Source of the DNA: UBA2883 sp050873965
Lineage (GTDB): Bacteria > Cyanobacteriota > Vampirovibrionia > Gastranaerophilales > Gastranaerophilaceae
Reading direction: 5' to 3'
DNA length: 33,041 nucleotides
Assembly (NCBI GenBank): GCA_050873965.1
Contig: JBNMJS010000009.1
Location: 1-33,041, forward strand
Position numbers and translations under genes: made by a program
Shown: positions 6,445 to 15,064 of the stretch, piece by piece
Layout: each line of letters opens with the position of its first letter
How positions within the stretch are numbered: the first letter of the stretch is position 1
The notes under the pieces: generated by a model
Told to the model about the DNA's origin: nothing
The model's input: the letters and a program-made list of their open reading frames with translations, nothing else
The model's database searches: none

Positions 6445-7698
6445 ATGGAAAATTTACAACAAGAACACAGAAGAGAACAATTCAAACAAGAAGCGATGTT
6501 TCCATCAAACCCTAAATGGAACAATGCAATTATGCGTGCAGGAAACTTAACACGCAAGGAGTTTGATGTACGTTCAGAATTTGAAAGAGATTACAACAGA
6601 ATTTTAAACTCTACAGCATACAGTCGCCTTAAACATAAAACACAAGTATTCTTTGCTACAACAAATGACCACGTATGCACAAGAATAGAACACGTAAATA
6701 TCGTTGCATCTGTTGCTAAAACAATTGCACGTTCACTAGGACTAAATATAGAATTAGTAGAAGCAATCGCTTTCGGACACGATTTAGGACATTCACCATT
6801 CGGACATCACGGAGAAAGAATCATTGCACAAATTATGCAAGAAGAAAAATTAAATGCTCCATTTTGGCACGAAAAAAACAGTCTAAGAGTTGTTGATTAT
6901 ATAGAAACATTACCGAATGCCAAAGGTGAACATGAAAACCTAGCACTAACTTATGCAGTTAGAGATGGTATCGTTTGCCATTGTGGCGAAGTTGATGAGA
7001 ATGGACTAAAACCAAGAAATGAATTAATTGACCTTAATACAATGACAAAAGGTCAATGTATGCCATACACATACGAAGGTTGTGTTGTTAAAATTTCAGA
7101 CAAACTTGCATATATCGGTCGTGATATTGAAGATGCATCTTTGTATGGTTTGTTTACTCAAAGAGATTACATCACTCTTAAACAAATCGCACAAAATTTC
7201 ACAAAACGAAAAGTCAACTTAAAACAAATAAATCCTACATCTTTGATTTATCAATTAGTTACTGACTTATGTACAAATTCTACTCCAGAAACAGGTTTAA
7301 ATTTTTCGAAAGAAAACTTTGAACTTATGGGACAAATAAAACGATTTGTTTTTGAAAAAGTTTGCATGAACAAAAGACTTGAACCATTCATGGCTTATTC
7401 AAACCTTGTAATAAGAACTGTTTATAAAGTATTAAAAGACTATTATGATGGTGAAAATACTATTAAAAGACTTAAAAAACATACTAAAATCTATCCTCTA
7501 ATGATAACAGATTTTAGAAAATGGTTAATAAAATATTCTAATATTGATGAAGAATTTAGAACAAAACGCAAATATAAAAATAAGATTTTGTATGATATAA
7601 ACAACTATGATGATTACAGACAAGCAATAATTGACTTTATTTCTTGCATGACTGACAAATACATCATGAAAATTTATAATGATTTAATTACATTCTAA
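6445..7698 (+). CDS. dgt: dGTPase-like HD-domain dNTP triphosphohydrolase
   Basis: A 417-residue HD-superfamily hydrolase. The metal site is seen as RIEH (first His), then FGHDLGHSPFGHHGE (HD pair plus family-specific His residues), then KISDKLAYIGRDIEDA (last Asp). This is the signature of deoxyguanosinetriphosphate triphosphohydrolase-like proteins, which cleave dNTPs to deoxynucleoside and triphosphate. Full length fits the shorter dGTPase-like class rather than E. coli Dgt. The N-terminus starts 7 bp downstream of a TATAAT box. The C-terminal third is lysine-rich and less conserved. Substrate preference among dNTPs cannot be judged from sequence. Confidence 0.87.
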   Translation: MENLQQEHRREQFKQEAMFPSNPKWNNAIMRAGNLTRKEFDVRSEFERDYNRILNSTAYSRLKHKTQVFFATTNDHVCTRIEHVNIVASVAKTIARSLGLNIELVEAIAFGHDLGHSPFGHHGERIIAQIMQEEKLNAPFWHEKNSLRVVDYIETLPNAKGEHENLALTYAVRDGIVCHCGEVDENGLKPRNELIDLNTMTKGQCMPYTYEGCVVKISDKLAYIGRDIEDASLYGLFTQRDYITLKQIAQNFTKRKVNLKQINPTSLIYQLVTDLCTNSTPETGLNFSKENFELMGQIKRFVFEKVCMNKRLEPFMAYSNLVIRTVYKVLKDYYDGENTIKRLKKHTKIYPLMITDFRKWLIKYSNIDEEFRTKRKYKNKILYDINNYDDYRQAIIDFISCMTDKYIMKIYNDLITF

Positions 7699-7700
7699 AT

Positions 7701-7728
7701 AAAAAAAACTCAAGAATAACTTCTTGAG
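7701..7728 (-). terminator. Hairpin terminator after dgt
   Basis: An 8-bp stem (7709-7716 CTCAAGAA with 7721-7728 TTCTTGAG) and TAAC loop. The T-run is on the minus strand (complement of 7701-7708), so it reads best as a back-up terminator for the gene at 7918-9273. On the plus strand it would be a weak dgt terminator. Confidence 0.6.
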
Positions 7729-7835
7729 CATTGCATTTATGAATTATGTATTATGTTTCATAGTTTCGACATTTATATAAAACTCGTAAAAATATAATTT
7801 GCTATATATTTTTATAAAAAATTAAAATTTTTCAT

Positions 7836-7859
7836 AAAAAAAGCCGTCCATTAGGCGGC
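7836..7859 (-). terminator. Terminator of the coiled-coil protein gene
   Basis: A GC-rich hairpin (GCCG at 7843 pairing with CGGC ending at 7859, with further inner pairs) is followed on the minus strand by seven Ts. It lies about 60 bp beyond the stop codon at 7918. Confidence 0.8.
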
Positions 7860-7917
7860 ATTACTTTTTTGAGAATTATTTTAAGGAATATAAGGAAACT
7901 ATAAGAAAAATTATTTA

Positions 7918-9273
7918 TTATGAACTACCCCAATCAAACACTGATTTAATAGCATTTGATTTAAGTTGTTTCACAGAATCAATTTCTGTATTAACAGAAT
8001 TTAATTCAGTTGATAAGTTTGTGATTTCTGTATCCCAATATGTTTCTTGTTCTGAGATATCAGCTTGTTCTGCGTTAAACCAAGCAGTAATTTCTTCACG
8101 TTTTGATGAATCAGTTTTTTGTACAACATAATTCATGTGTGTGAAATATTCTAATGTAGTATTCTTGTGATACAAACCTTTTGCAGAATCTGTAACCATA
8201 CATAATTGATATGTACCAGATTTAAAACCAGCTTGTAATTTTTCTGTATTTAACGCTTGTTTATAACGTTTGTTGCCATCTTCATCAATAGAGTTTGTAT
8301 AGTCATAAACTTGAGTTCCATCACCTACGAAACCAGTAGCTCCATCACTTTTTCTAGTCCATACTAATTTACCATTATTATCTTTACTAACAGTATATTC
8401 AGAAGAAACAACTTTATTTTGTTGTATTTCAGATGATGCTGATGAACCATTTTGAATAGCAGAACTGATAATTGGACCATAGTAACTAATTATATTACCC
8501 AAATATTTTGCATATTGATCTGTAATTTCAGTAAACGATGTGCCATTATATAAATGTCCACTGATATTGCCTTCTATTTGACCTTTTTCATTATATACAG
8601 AATAACAATATCCTTTTTGTAATTTCACAACATCTTTTTCTGATGTAGTAGAAGAGTTTGCTGCTGCTTGAGCAGATGAGAAAAATATTGAACCATCAAC
8701 AGTATAAACAGTTCCGCCAGATTTATAACCTCCATTCTTTAACATCAATTCCATCGCAGCAATAACTTCATCTTTACCCATACGACGTAATTGATTATAT
8801 AATGCGGCAAGAGCTGTAACACTTTGATTATTTTCAATTAATGAATATATAGCTTGAGCAGTTTGAGTTGTAACAGATGACAAGCCATAAGTATCTTTTG
8901 CAGTTTCAACAGTTTTAGCCAATTCATTATTCAAAATAACTTGACCATATTGATCTGTTAAAATCATTCTATTTTCTGTTTTTTGTGCAAAACCTTGATC
9001 AGACATAGTTGCAACTTGTTGCAAAAAGTCATCATTAATAAGACCATCTTTTGACTGTCCCATTAAATAATTATAATTTACATCTTCATAACCATTACTT
9101 GTAGCATACTGAACATTTGCATCTTGAAGTCTTGAATAATACTGTTGAGCAAGCTCAGTAGATTTTCTAGTGAGCATTTGTTTGCGTTTTGAATTAACCT
9201 GCATTTGCAGTTCAATATCCGCCTTTCTGGTGGTCAATGCCAATAATCTAACTTGTGATGTGGCTAAACCCAT
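7918..9273 (-). CDS. Unknown coiled-coil protein, likely sigma-28-dependent
   Basis: A 451-residue protein I cannot assign to a named family. It starts MGLATSQVRLLALTTRKAD and has predicted amphipathic coiled-coil segments at both ends (about 14-50 and 395-445) around a polar, Thr/Ser/Gly-rich middle. It has no Sec signal peptide. Helical termini around a variable core, and no signal peptide, are also features of flagellar axial and hook-associated proteins exported by the flagellar apparatus. A consensus sigma-28 promoter lies upstream and the FliA-type sigma gene lies behind it on the same strand. I infer a motility-linked or flagellar-exported protein, but no flagellin or hook signature is visible. 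AAAGGAGC precedes the ATG by about 11 bases. Confidence 0.75.
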   Translation of the reverse strand: MGLATSQVRLLALTTRKADIELQMQVNSKRKQMLTRKSTELAQQYYSRLQDANVQYATSNGYEDVNYNYLMGQSKDGLINDDFLQQVATMSDQGFAQKTENRMILTDQYGQVILNNELAKTVETAKDTYGLSSVTTQTAQAIYSLIENNQSVTALAALYNQLRRMGKDEVIAAMELMLKNGGYKSGGTVYTVDGSIFFSSAQAAANSSTTSEKDVVKLQKGYCYSVYNEKGQIEGNISGHLYNGTSFTEITDQYAKYLGNIISYYGPIISSAIQNGSSASSEIQQNKVVSSEYTVSKDNNGKLVWTRKSDGATGFVGDGTQVYDYTNSIDEDGNKRYKQALNTEKLQAGFKSGTYQLCMVTDSAKGLYHKNTTLEYFTHMNYVVQKTDSSKREEITAWFNAEQADISEQETYWDTEITNLSTELNSVNTEIDSVKQLKSNAIKSVFDWGSS

Positions 9274-9314
9274 TTTAGTTAATGCTCCTTTTTGTAGTTC
9301 CTAATACTATGTTT

Positions 9315-9341
9315 ATCGGCATATTTTTCAAAAACTTTAGC
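9315..9341 (-). promoter_or_regulatory. Sigma-28 (FliA) promoter
   Basis: On the minus strand TAAAGTTT is followed by 11 bp and then GCCGATAA, an exact match to the flagellar sigma-28 consensus as I know it from enterobacteria. It lies about 45-70 bp upstream of the ATG at 9273, and the FliA-type sigma gene is the next gene upstream. Confidence 0.85.
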
Positions 9342-9466
9342 AAAAACGACATTGTTTTTACATTTCTTTACAATCTGTAAACATGCATGAGCATGGAAAC
9401 ACAGGGGATTTTAACATCGTTCAAACCCATACAAAACAACACAATTTCTATCAAATAAAAATGAGA

Positions 9467-9492
9467 AATAACCCCTTAAAAAAGGAGTTATT
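9467..9492 (-). terminator. Terminator of the FliA-type sigma gene
   Basis: An inverted repeat, AATAACCCCTT (9467-9477) with AAGGAGTTATT (9482-9492), has one wobble pair and lies 25 bp past the stop codon at 9517. The T-rich tail on the minus strand is imperfect (TCTCATTTTT). Confidence 0.65.
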
Positions 9493-9516
9493 AAAAAGAA
9501 AAAGTTTACAAAAAAA

Positions 9517-10341
9517 TTAAATAATACTTTGTTTCAATCTTGCTGAACGATTTTCGCTTAACAAGTTTTTCAATTTCATAATCGCTTGAGCGTGAATTTG
9601 ACAAACACGAGATTCAGAAATATTTACTGCTTCACCAATTTCTTTAAATGTCATGTTTTCATGATAGTAAAGAACCATTATCATTCTTTCTCTTTCAGGC
9701 AAACGCTTCAATGCTGCTTCAAGCTGATTTTTAACATTTTTATCTTCACATTCTTCGTGTGGAGTTTTGTGAGAAGAATCCTTGATAGTGTCAATAACTT
9801 CAATACTATCCTCTCCAGTACCCTTTTTATCGTAGATTGATGTAATTGTTGTATCATCGGCAAGAATTTGGTCAACTTTTTCTGGTTCCATACCTAATAA
9901 TTCAGCAACTTCTGAATTTGTAGCAGGACGACCAAATTGTTTTTTCAATTGTTCTTGTGCTTCTTTTACATCACGAATCTTACGACGAACGCTTCTTGGT
10001 AAGAAATCTTGAGTACGAATTTTATCAATAATATTACCTCTAATTCTTACAAGAGCGTAAGTTTCAAATCTTGCACCATTTCTAGGAGTATATTTTTCAA
10101 CAGCATCAATCAAACCTTCGATACCATAACTTGAAATATCTTCAAAAGTAAAAGTAGGTGGAAGAGCAACTTTAACACGACCAACAACGTATCTTGTTAA
10201 ATAAATATATTGAACAATAAGTGTATCTCTCAATTGTTTGTTAGATCTATCTTTAAGATATTCTTCCCATACCTTAACTATCTCTTCATCTGAGAGTCTT
10301 TTTATATTATTGTAACTACTAAAATTATTCTCGTTCTCCAT
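9517..10341 (-). CDS. fliA: FliA/WhiG-family RNA polymerase sigma factor
   Basis: A 274-residue group-3 sigma factor. Region 2 is recognisable in IVQYIYLTRYVVGRV, FEDISSYGIEGLIDAVEKY and FETYALVRIRGNIIDKIR. LPRSVRRKIRDV (about residues 115-126) is the FliA/WhiG hallmark, followed by region 3. Region 4 contains LPERERMIMVLYYHENMTFKEIGE and the DNA-reading helix ISESRVCQIHAQA. FliA directs transcription of late flagellar and chemotaxis genes from TAAA-N15-GCCGATAA promoters; such a site lies upstream of the next gene on this strand. A WhiG- or SigD-like role without flagella is the alternative, since no structural flagellar gene is in the window. The ATG is preceded by a weak site (AGGTAGCGGG) and by TATAAT about 40 bp upstream. 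Confidence 0.93.
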   Translation of the reverse strand: MENENNFSSYNNIKRLSDEEIVKVWEEYLKDRSNKQLRDTLIVQYIYLTRYVVGRVKVALPPTFTFEDISSYGIEGLIDAVEKYTPRNGARFETYALVRIRGNIIDKIRTQDFLPRSVRRKIRDVKEAQEQLKKQFGRPATNSEVAELLGMEPEKVDQILADDTTITSIYDKKGTGEDSIEVIDTIKDSSHKTPHEECEDKNVKNQLEAALKRLPERERMIMVLYYHENMTFKEIGEAVNISESRVCQIHAQAIMKLKNLLSENRSARLKQSII

Positions 10342-10517
10342 CCCGCTACCTATAATAGTGCTTACATATCCATTATATCTATTTGTAATTTGATTTTATC
10401 GTGTATATGTATGAACTTGAGAAAATTTCCTAAAGTATGTATAGGAATAATTAAATTTTTCATGCAAATTGCATGGTTTTTACATGGAGTAAAGTTACAA
10501 ATAATAAACTAATAAAA

Positions 10518-11162
10518 TTAAATATTAAAACTTTTTCTAGAACCTTCTTCGTGATAAACACCACCGCCACACACAATTTCAATAACTTTTAAAACAAACT
10601 CTTTCGCAGAATCTTGAGAATTTAAGAAAAACTCACGATTTGCTAAATGTCTAATTTTAAAGATAGAGTTTTGCATTTTGTCAGCAGGAACATATAATGA
10701 TGCGATTTCATTATCTAATAAACGTTTCATGCATTCACTTTTGTCATCTGCACCTTTCATAATATCAGAATAACTACCTTTTATTGCCATGATTCTGCCA
10801 CAAAATAAAGGTGGTTTTTGTTCTCTGAAAAGTGCTTGAGGTTCAAAATTACATCTTGTAGTTAAACTAATCTTATGCCACAAAATATTGATGGTAACAA
10901 TTGTTTTTTGAGCATCATATTCAACATAAATATTTTGAGCGGTAATTCCTCTAGAAGAAAAAGATTTTTTTAAAGATTCAACAACGGCTTTCATATCAAC
11001 AATAATCTCTGCAAAAACTTCTGCAGTATTTCTTGTTGCATTTTGATAATCCAAAAACTGTTTATACATGTGAGTTGAAACGAGACCAACCCTCTCTTGA
11101 ATAAGAGCATCTTTTCTAAAATTCATCTCTGTATTATCAAAACTGTCGTATCCGTTTGTCAA
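10518..11162 (-). CDS. Unknown 214-residue protein upstream of fliA
   Basis: I do not recognise this protein. It is cytoplasmic by appearance (no signal peptide or membrane segment), predicted mixed alpha/beta, with a helical N-terminal half (LVSTHMYKQFLDYQNATRN onward) and a GGGVYHEE motif near the C-terminus. The start is TTG (11160-11162), supported by GGAGAG five bases before it; no ATG in frame is better placed. It precedes fliA on the same strand with a 176-bp gap, and it diverges from the c-di-GMP gene. Its position suggests a role in the same motility or signalling module, but nothing in the sequence proves it. Confidence 0.75.
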   Translation of the reverse strand: MTNGYDSFDNTEMNFRKDALIQERVGLVSTHMYKQFLDYQNATRNTAEVFAEIIVDMKAVVESLKKSFSSRGITAQNIYVEYDAQKTIVTINILWHKISLTTRCNFEPQALFREQKPPLFCGRIMAIKGSYSDIMKGADDKSECMKRLLDNEIASLYVPADKMQNSIFKIRHLANREFFLNSQDSAKEFVLKVIEIVCGGGVYHEEGSRKSFNI

Positions 11163-11477
11163 AATTTCTCTCCTGTAAGAATTTTACAACTAAACATGAT
11201 TTTATGTAAAGAATTATAAGCCAATTCGTTACATTATAGAATAATAATACCATTGTATTTATTTCTATTAATATTGTACTCACAATTTGAATTAATTTCA
11301 CATATAAAATTAAAAAATTTATAAAAATATTTTTACAGTTCAAAATGTACGTCTTTATTGATTTTTTAATATTTAACAAAAAAATTTTGCTTAATCTTTG
11401 TTAATAATTCCAATTTTTAAGGCAAAAAAATTTCAAATTTTACGTTTAATATAGTATAATAATTGTGTAGGTAAATT
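11163..11477. promoter_or_regulatory. Divergent intergenic region with promoter for the c-di-GMP gene
   Basis: A very AT-rich 315-bp gap. TATAAT at 11455-11460 is the -10 of the plus-strand gene; its start TTG is 18 bp downstream with TAGGT as a weak ribosome site. The minus-strand gene has GGAGAG before its TTG. No other element is recognised. Confidence 0.5.
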
Positions 11478-13322
11478 TTGGAACAGCGTCAAACATACAA
11501 AAGCGAAGAACAATCACGTTCTTTCAATACAGCAAATGTTACATCGCCTCTTTCAGCAGCTAAATTGGTGGCAAAGGTTAATTCTTTGGCTACTCCACCA
11601 TCAAAGCCACGCAGAACATTGATTCAGGCAAATGTTCCTGTTGCTCAAAAAATTAACGTTGATTATAAATCAATGGTTGATAAACTTGCTGAAATCACTA
11701 CTATTAAAGATGTAAATTCATATTATCTTGCCGTTCACAAAATAATGACTCAATATTTAGATTGTTCATTTACAGCATTCGGTTTATTCAATGAAACATC
11801 TAAATGTATAAATTTAAAACTAATTGATAGATTAGATAATGTTTATTCTTCAAAAATATTTGGTTCAGATAGTTCAAACCCTGTATCACAATGTTTTTAT
11901 ACAAGAAAAATTATAACAAAAGACAATGTTAATTTCTTAAACATTTCATATTTCCATGGACACAAAGTTAGTATCATTCCAATGATTTCTGTAAACAAAT
12001 GCGTTGGTGTAATGTTGATTGCTGACAGATACGTTGATTCTAGCGAAAAATTATACAATTTCATTGCTAATCACGTTGCACTTGTAATGGAAAATATGAG
12101 CCTTCTAGAAAAGAGTAAAGAACACATGAATACAGATTCTTTAACTCAATTGTACAACCACAGAGGTTTCCAAGAATGTTTAAGTAAAGAACTTCATAAT
12201 GCAGAAGAAAACAACACAAAATTATCTGTTGTTATGCTTGATGTAAACAATATTTCAAAAATTAATAGAGAACTTGGTCACAGAAAAGGTGATGAAGTTA
12301 TCAAATTAGTTGCAGAAAAAGTTAAACACAACTTAAGAAAAACAGACATTGCAGGTAGATATGGTGGCGATGAAATCGCAATGATTTTACCAAACACAGA
12401 TGTCGCAGAAGCTAAATATATTGCAGAATACATCACATATACATTATCATGTTGTTTTATTGATGATGTTGGACCTGTTAAGGTTGCTGTTGGTATCGCA
12501 TCATATCCAGAATGTGCTAAAGAACAAGAAAAATTGTTAATCTTAGCAGAACAAGCAATGTATATTTCTCAAGCAAAAGGCTACAAAGACGGAATGTCTG
12601 CAATCATCAGTTCTACAGACTTCAACTTCTGGGACGATGCAGCATTAAAATCTTATGCAGAAATTATTTCAAAACGTCACTCTCAAATGGGTGTAAACTT
12701 TGAAGATGAATTGCTTCACAAATTCAACTCTGAACAAATTCATTCTCAAAACCACCTTGCTGAAATTGCAAAATCATTAGCTGGTGCTATTGATGCAAAA
12801 GACCCTTATACAAAAGGTCACTCAACATCTGTTTCTAGATATTCAGAAGCATTGGCTCGTTCACTTAATCTTCCAGAAGAAGAAGTTGAAAGAATTTCAC
12901 TTGGTGCGTTATTACACGATGTTGGTAAAATTGGTATTCCAGAAAGCGTTCTTAAAAAACCAGATAAACTTTCTGATGAAGAATGGAATATCATGAAACA
13001 ACACCCTGTAATCGGTGCAGAAAAAGTGTTACAACCAAACGAAGCACTTAGAGATTTGATTCCAATCGTTAAATATCACCACGAACACGTTGATGGTAGT
13101 GGCTACCCTGAACATTTGAAAGGTGACCAAATTCCATTATCAGCAAAAATCGTTGCAGTTGCAGATGCATTCCATGCTCTAGTTAGCGATAGACCTTACA
13201 GAAAAGGTTTAGGCTTAGAAACTGCATGTGATATTTTACTACAAGGTGCTGGAAAGCAATGGGATTCCGGATTAGTTAGAAAATTCATCCAAATTGCTCC
13301 ATCACTAATTACAAAAATTTAA
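11478..13322 (+). CDS. GAF-GGDEF-HD-GYP cyclic-di-GMP signalling protein
   Basis: A 614-residue cytoplasmic sensor/enzyme. Order: low-complexity N-terminus (1-60), GAF-like sensor (about 65-210), GGDEF domain (about 218-375), HD-GYP domain (about 425-600). The GGDEF signature is intact as GGDEI (296-300), with the metal Asp at 255 and an inhibitory-site RxxD (287-290); however the usual FK-x-x-ND segment reads NISKINR, so cyclase activity may be weak. The HD-GYP part has HD (480-481), HDVGKIG, HHEHVDGSGYP (534-544) and the expected later motifs, so it should hydrolyse c-di-GMP. The start is TTG. It lies next to the FliA-type sigma gene, consistent with motility control. A strong terminator follows. 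Confidence 0.92.
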   Translation: MEQRQTYKSEEQSRSFNTANVTSPLSAAKLVAKVNSLATPPSKPRRTLIQANVPVAQKINVDYKSMVDKLAEITTIKDVNSYYLAVHKIMTQYLDCSFTAFGLFNETSKCINLKLIDRLDNVYSSKIFGSDSSNPVSQCFYTRKIITKDNVNFLNISYFHGHKVSIIPMISVNKCVGVMLIADRYVDSSEKLYNFIANHVALVMENMSLLEKSKEHMNTDSLTQLYNHRGFQECLSKELHNAEENNTKLSVVMLDVNNISKINRELGHRKGDEVIKLVAEKVKHNLRKTDIAGRYGGDEIAMILPNTDVAEAKYIAEYITYTLSCCFIDDVGPVKVAVGIASYPECAKEQEKLLILAEQAMYISQAKGYKDGMSAIISSTDFNFWDDAALKSYAEIISKRHSQMGVNFEDELLHKFNSEQIHSQNHLAEIAKSLAGAIDAKDPYTKGHSTSVSRYSEALARSLNLPEEEVERISLGALLHDVGKIGIPESVLKKPDKLSDEEWNIMKQHPVIGAEKVLQPNEALRDLIPIVKYHHEHVDGSGYPEHLKGDQIPLSAKIVAVADAFHALVSDRPYRKGLGLETACDILLQGAGKQWDSGLVRKFIQIAPSLITKI

Positions 13323-13349
13323 ACGTAAATTTATCTACGCAAAGTATAT

Positions 13350-13376
13350 AATCGGTCAAAATTGACCGATTTTTTT
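13350..13376 (+). terminator. Terminator of the GGDEF/HD-GYP gene
   Basis: A 10-bp inverted repeat (13350-13359 AATCGGTCAA with 13362-13371 TTGACCGATT) runs directly into a T-run, 27 bp after the stop codon. Confidence 0.9.
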
Positions 13377-13448
13377 ATGAATAAATCTACATATTTACAG
13401 AATTGTAAACTATTATATAAACAAATGTTTATGTGTTAGAATAAGGGT

Positions 13449-14078
13449 ATGGAATTAATAGATAAAATTTTATCAATATTAACTGGCTTATTAAATAAAG
13501 CAAAAGTTCATTGGCAGAATATGGACAAACGACAAAGAACTTACTTTATATTGGCTAGTATTGTCGTTATGATTTTAATGTGGGCATTCATAACAGCAGG
13601 CGTTATCACAACAAATTTCAACCGTAATATGGTTCGTGGAAACGAAGATAAACAAGAACTCCAAGTATCAAGTATGATTCTTACAGAAACAAAAGATGGT
13701 GAAAAATTCTGGGAAATATTTGGAGAAACTGGACATTATAGTAGTGACCACAAAATTGCACACTTAAACAATGTCGTTGGAAATTTCTACAAAGATAACC
13801 AAGTTGAAATGAGTTTTGAATCAACAAAAGGTTTATATAATGAAGAAACACAAGAAATAATTTTATATGAAAATGTTTTTGTTGTTCTTAAAGATGAAAC
13901 ATCCTTAAAAGCAGACAAATTAACATACCAAATAAAACCTAAAACACTTACAGTTGAGGGACATGTTATAATTAGCAGGAAAAATTCTTTCAAAGCAACT
14001 GCTCAAAAAGCAGTAATCGATTCTAATTATTCACGTTTCAGAATAATTGGTTCAACAAGTTCAAAAATTTATAATTAG
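13449..14078 (+). CDS. lptC: LptC-like LPS transport protein
   Basis: A 209-residue protein with one transmembrane anchor (about residues 32-52) followed by a periplasmic beta-jellyroll with the LptC/OstA-type repeat pattern (ETGHYSSDHKIAHLNNVVGNFY, then LKADKLTYQIKPKTLTVEGHV). LptC passes lipopolysaccharide from the inner-membrane LptBFG transporter to LptA, so the organism should have an outer membrane. An N-terminal cytoplasmic extension of about 30 residues precedes the anchor, longer than in E. coli. The ATG lies 6 bp after TAGAAT (13437-13442), so translation may be leaderless. It is the first gene of a probable seven-gene operon ending at 22088. Confidence 0.85.
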   Translation: MELIDKILSILTGLLNKAKVHWQNMDKRQRTYFILASIVVMILMWAFITAGVITTNFNRNMVRGNEDKQELQVSSMILTETKDGEKFWEIFGETGHYSSDHKIAHLNNVVGNFYKDNQVEMSFESTKGLYNEETQEIILYENVFVVLKDETSLKADKLTYQIKPKTLTVEGHVIISRKNSFKATAQKAVIDSNYSRFRIIGSTSSKIYN

Positions 14079-14091
14079 CAAAGGGAAAATA

Positions 14092-15063
14092 ATGAATAGG
14101 AAAAAGTTTTTAATAATAATTTCATTACTTGTAATATGCTTGGGAGCGATTGGCGTTATTGCAGAAGATTTAATTATCGACTCAAAAACACAAACATTCT
14201 CTGAAAGTGATAATAAAATCAAATTTAACGGAGATGTAAAAGTAAAATTTGGTGATATTCACTTGTTAGGAGATAAAGCAGATGTATCAGTAAAAAACAG
14301 TAAACTTGATACTGCAACTTTTTACGATAAACCTTATGCATACGAAGTAAAAAACAATAAAAAAAGAGAAGTAAAAGCAAATATTCTTAAATTTTCTCTA
14401 CTAAATAAAGTTATCAAAGCAGAAGGTGATACCCAAACAATCATTACTGAGGGTAAAACACCTGTTGCAGTAATTAATGCAGATGTTCAAGAATACGATG
14501 TGAAAGCAAATGTAATGACTGCATACGGTTCTGTATCAATAAAATACAAAGACATCAATGCATATACAGATAAAGCAATTATACATACAAGCAGTCACGG
14601 TGATTTAAAACGTATTGATTTGGTTGGTAGGGCAAAAATAGACCAATCAAAACACCACGCAACTGCAAATCATTTCATATATGATGCAGATAATGAAGAA
14701 ATGACTGCAATAGGTAATGCAACAACATCAACAATTCTTGATAATGGTAAAGAATTCGTTTTGAAAGCAAATTACCAACAATATAATAAAAAACAAGGTA
14801 TCTTTATTGGTAATGGAAGTGTTAGAGCATGGTATGATACATATTTTGCAAAAGGACCAAAAGTTGTATGTTACCCAGACAAGGTTACAAACAAACCTAA
14901 TGAGGTATTTATGATTGGTCGTTCAACAATAAAAGAAAACGAAAAAGAAATAACTGCCGATAAGATTAAAGTAATCATTGAACCTAAAAACTTTATGGCA
15001 GAAGGAAACGTAAGAACAATTATACACCAAGCAGGTGTTTCATCATCGAAAGCAGGTTTCTAA
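14092..15063 (+). CDS. lptA: LptA/OstA-like periplasmic LPS transport protein, long form
   Basis: A 323-residue protein with a Sec signal peptide (MNRKKFLIIISLLVICLGAI, cleaved near IAEDL). It continues as repeated beta strands of the OstA type, for example IDSKTQTFSESDNKIKFNGDVKVKFGD and a late copy MIGRSTIKENEKEITADKIKV. E. coli LptA is about 185 residues, so this is nearly twice as long and probably carries two jellyroll units. LptA bridges LptC to the outer-membrane LptDE translocon. The start at 14092 has AAAGGGAAAATA before ATG; an upstream in-frame ATG at 14047 overlaps lptC and would bury the signal peptide. It is 13 bp downstream of lptC. Confidence 0.85.
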   Translation: MNRKKFLIIISLLVICLGAIGVIAEDLIIDSKTQTFSESDNKIKFNGDVKVKFGDIHLLGDKADVSVKNSKLDTATFYDKPYAYEVKNNKKREVKANILKFSLLNKVIKAEGDTQTIITEGKTPVAVINADVQEYDVKANVMTAYGSVSIKYKDINAYTDKAIIHTSSHGDLKRIDLVGRAKIDQSKHHATANHFIYDADNEEMTAIGNATTSTILDNGKEFVLKANYQQYNKKQGIFIGNGSVRAWYDTYFAKGPKVVCYPDKVTNKPNEVFMIGRSTIKENEKEITADKIKVIIEPKNFMAEGNVRTIIHQAGVSSSKAGF

Positions 15064-15064
15064 T

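Noticed and set aside
10460..10474. CATGC...GCATG palindrome between the unknown gene and fliA
   Set aside because: Only a 5-bp stem with no clear T-run on the minus strand, so it is too weak to call a terminator or operator.
11137..11379. 80-residue minus-strand ORF upstream of the 214-residue gene
   Set aside because: Low-complexity Ile/Leu/Lys translation of an AT-rich intergenic region, overlapping the better-supported TTG-started gene; no ribosome site.
14953..14960. GCCGATAA sequence resembling a sigma-28 -10 element
   Set aside because: It lies inside the lptA coding region and has no TAAA element at the required distance upstream.
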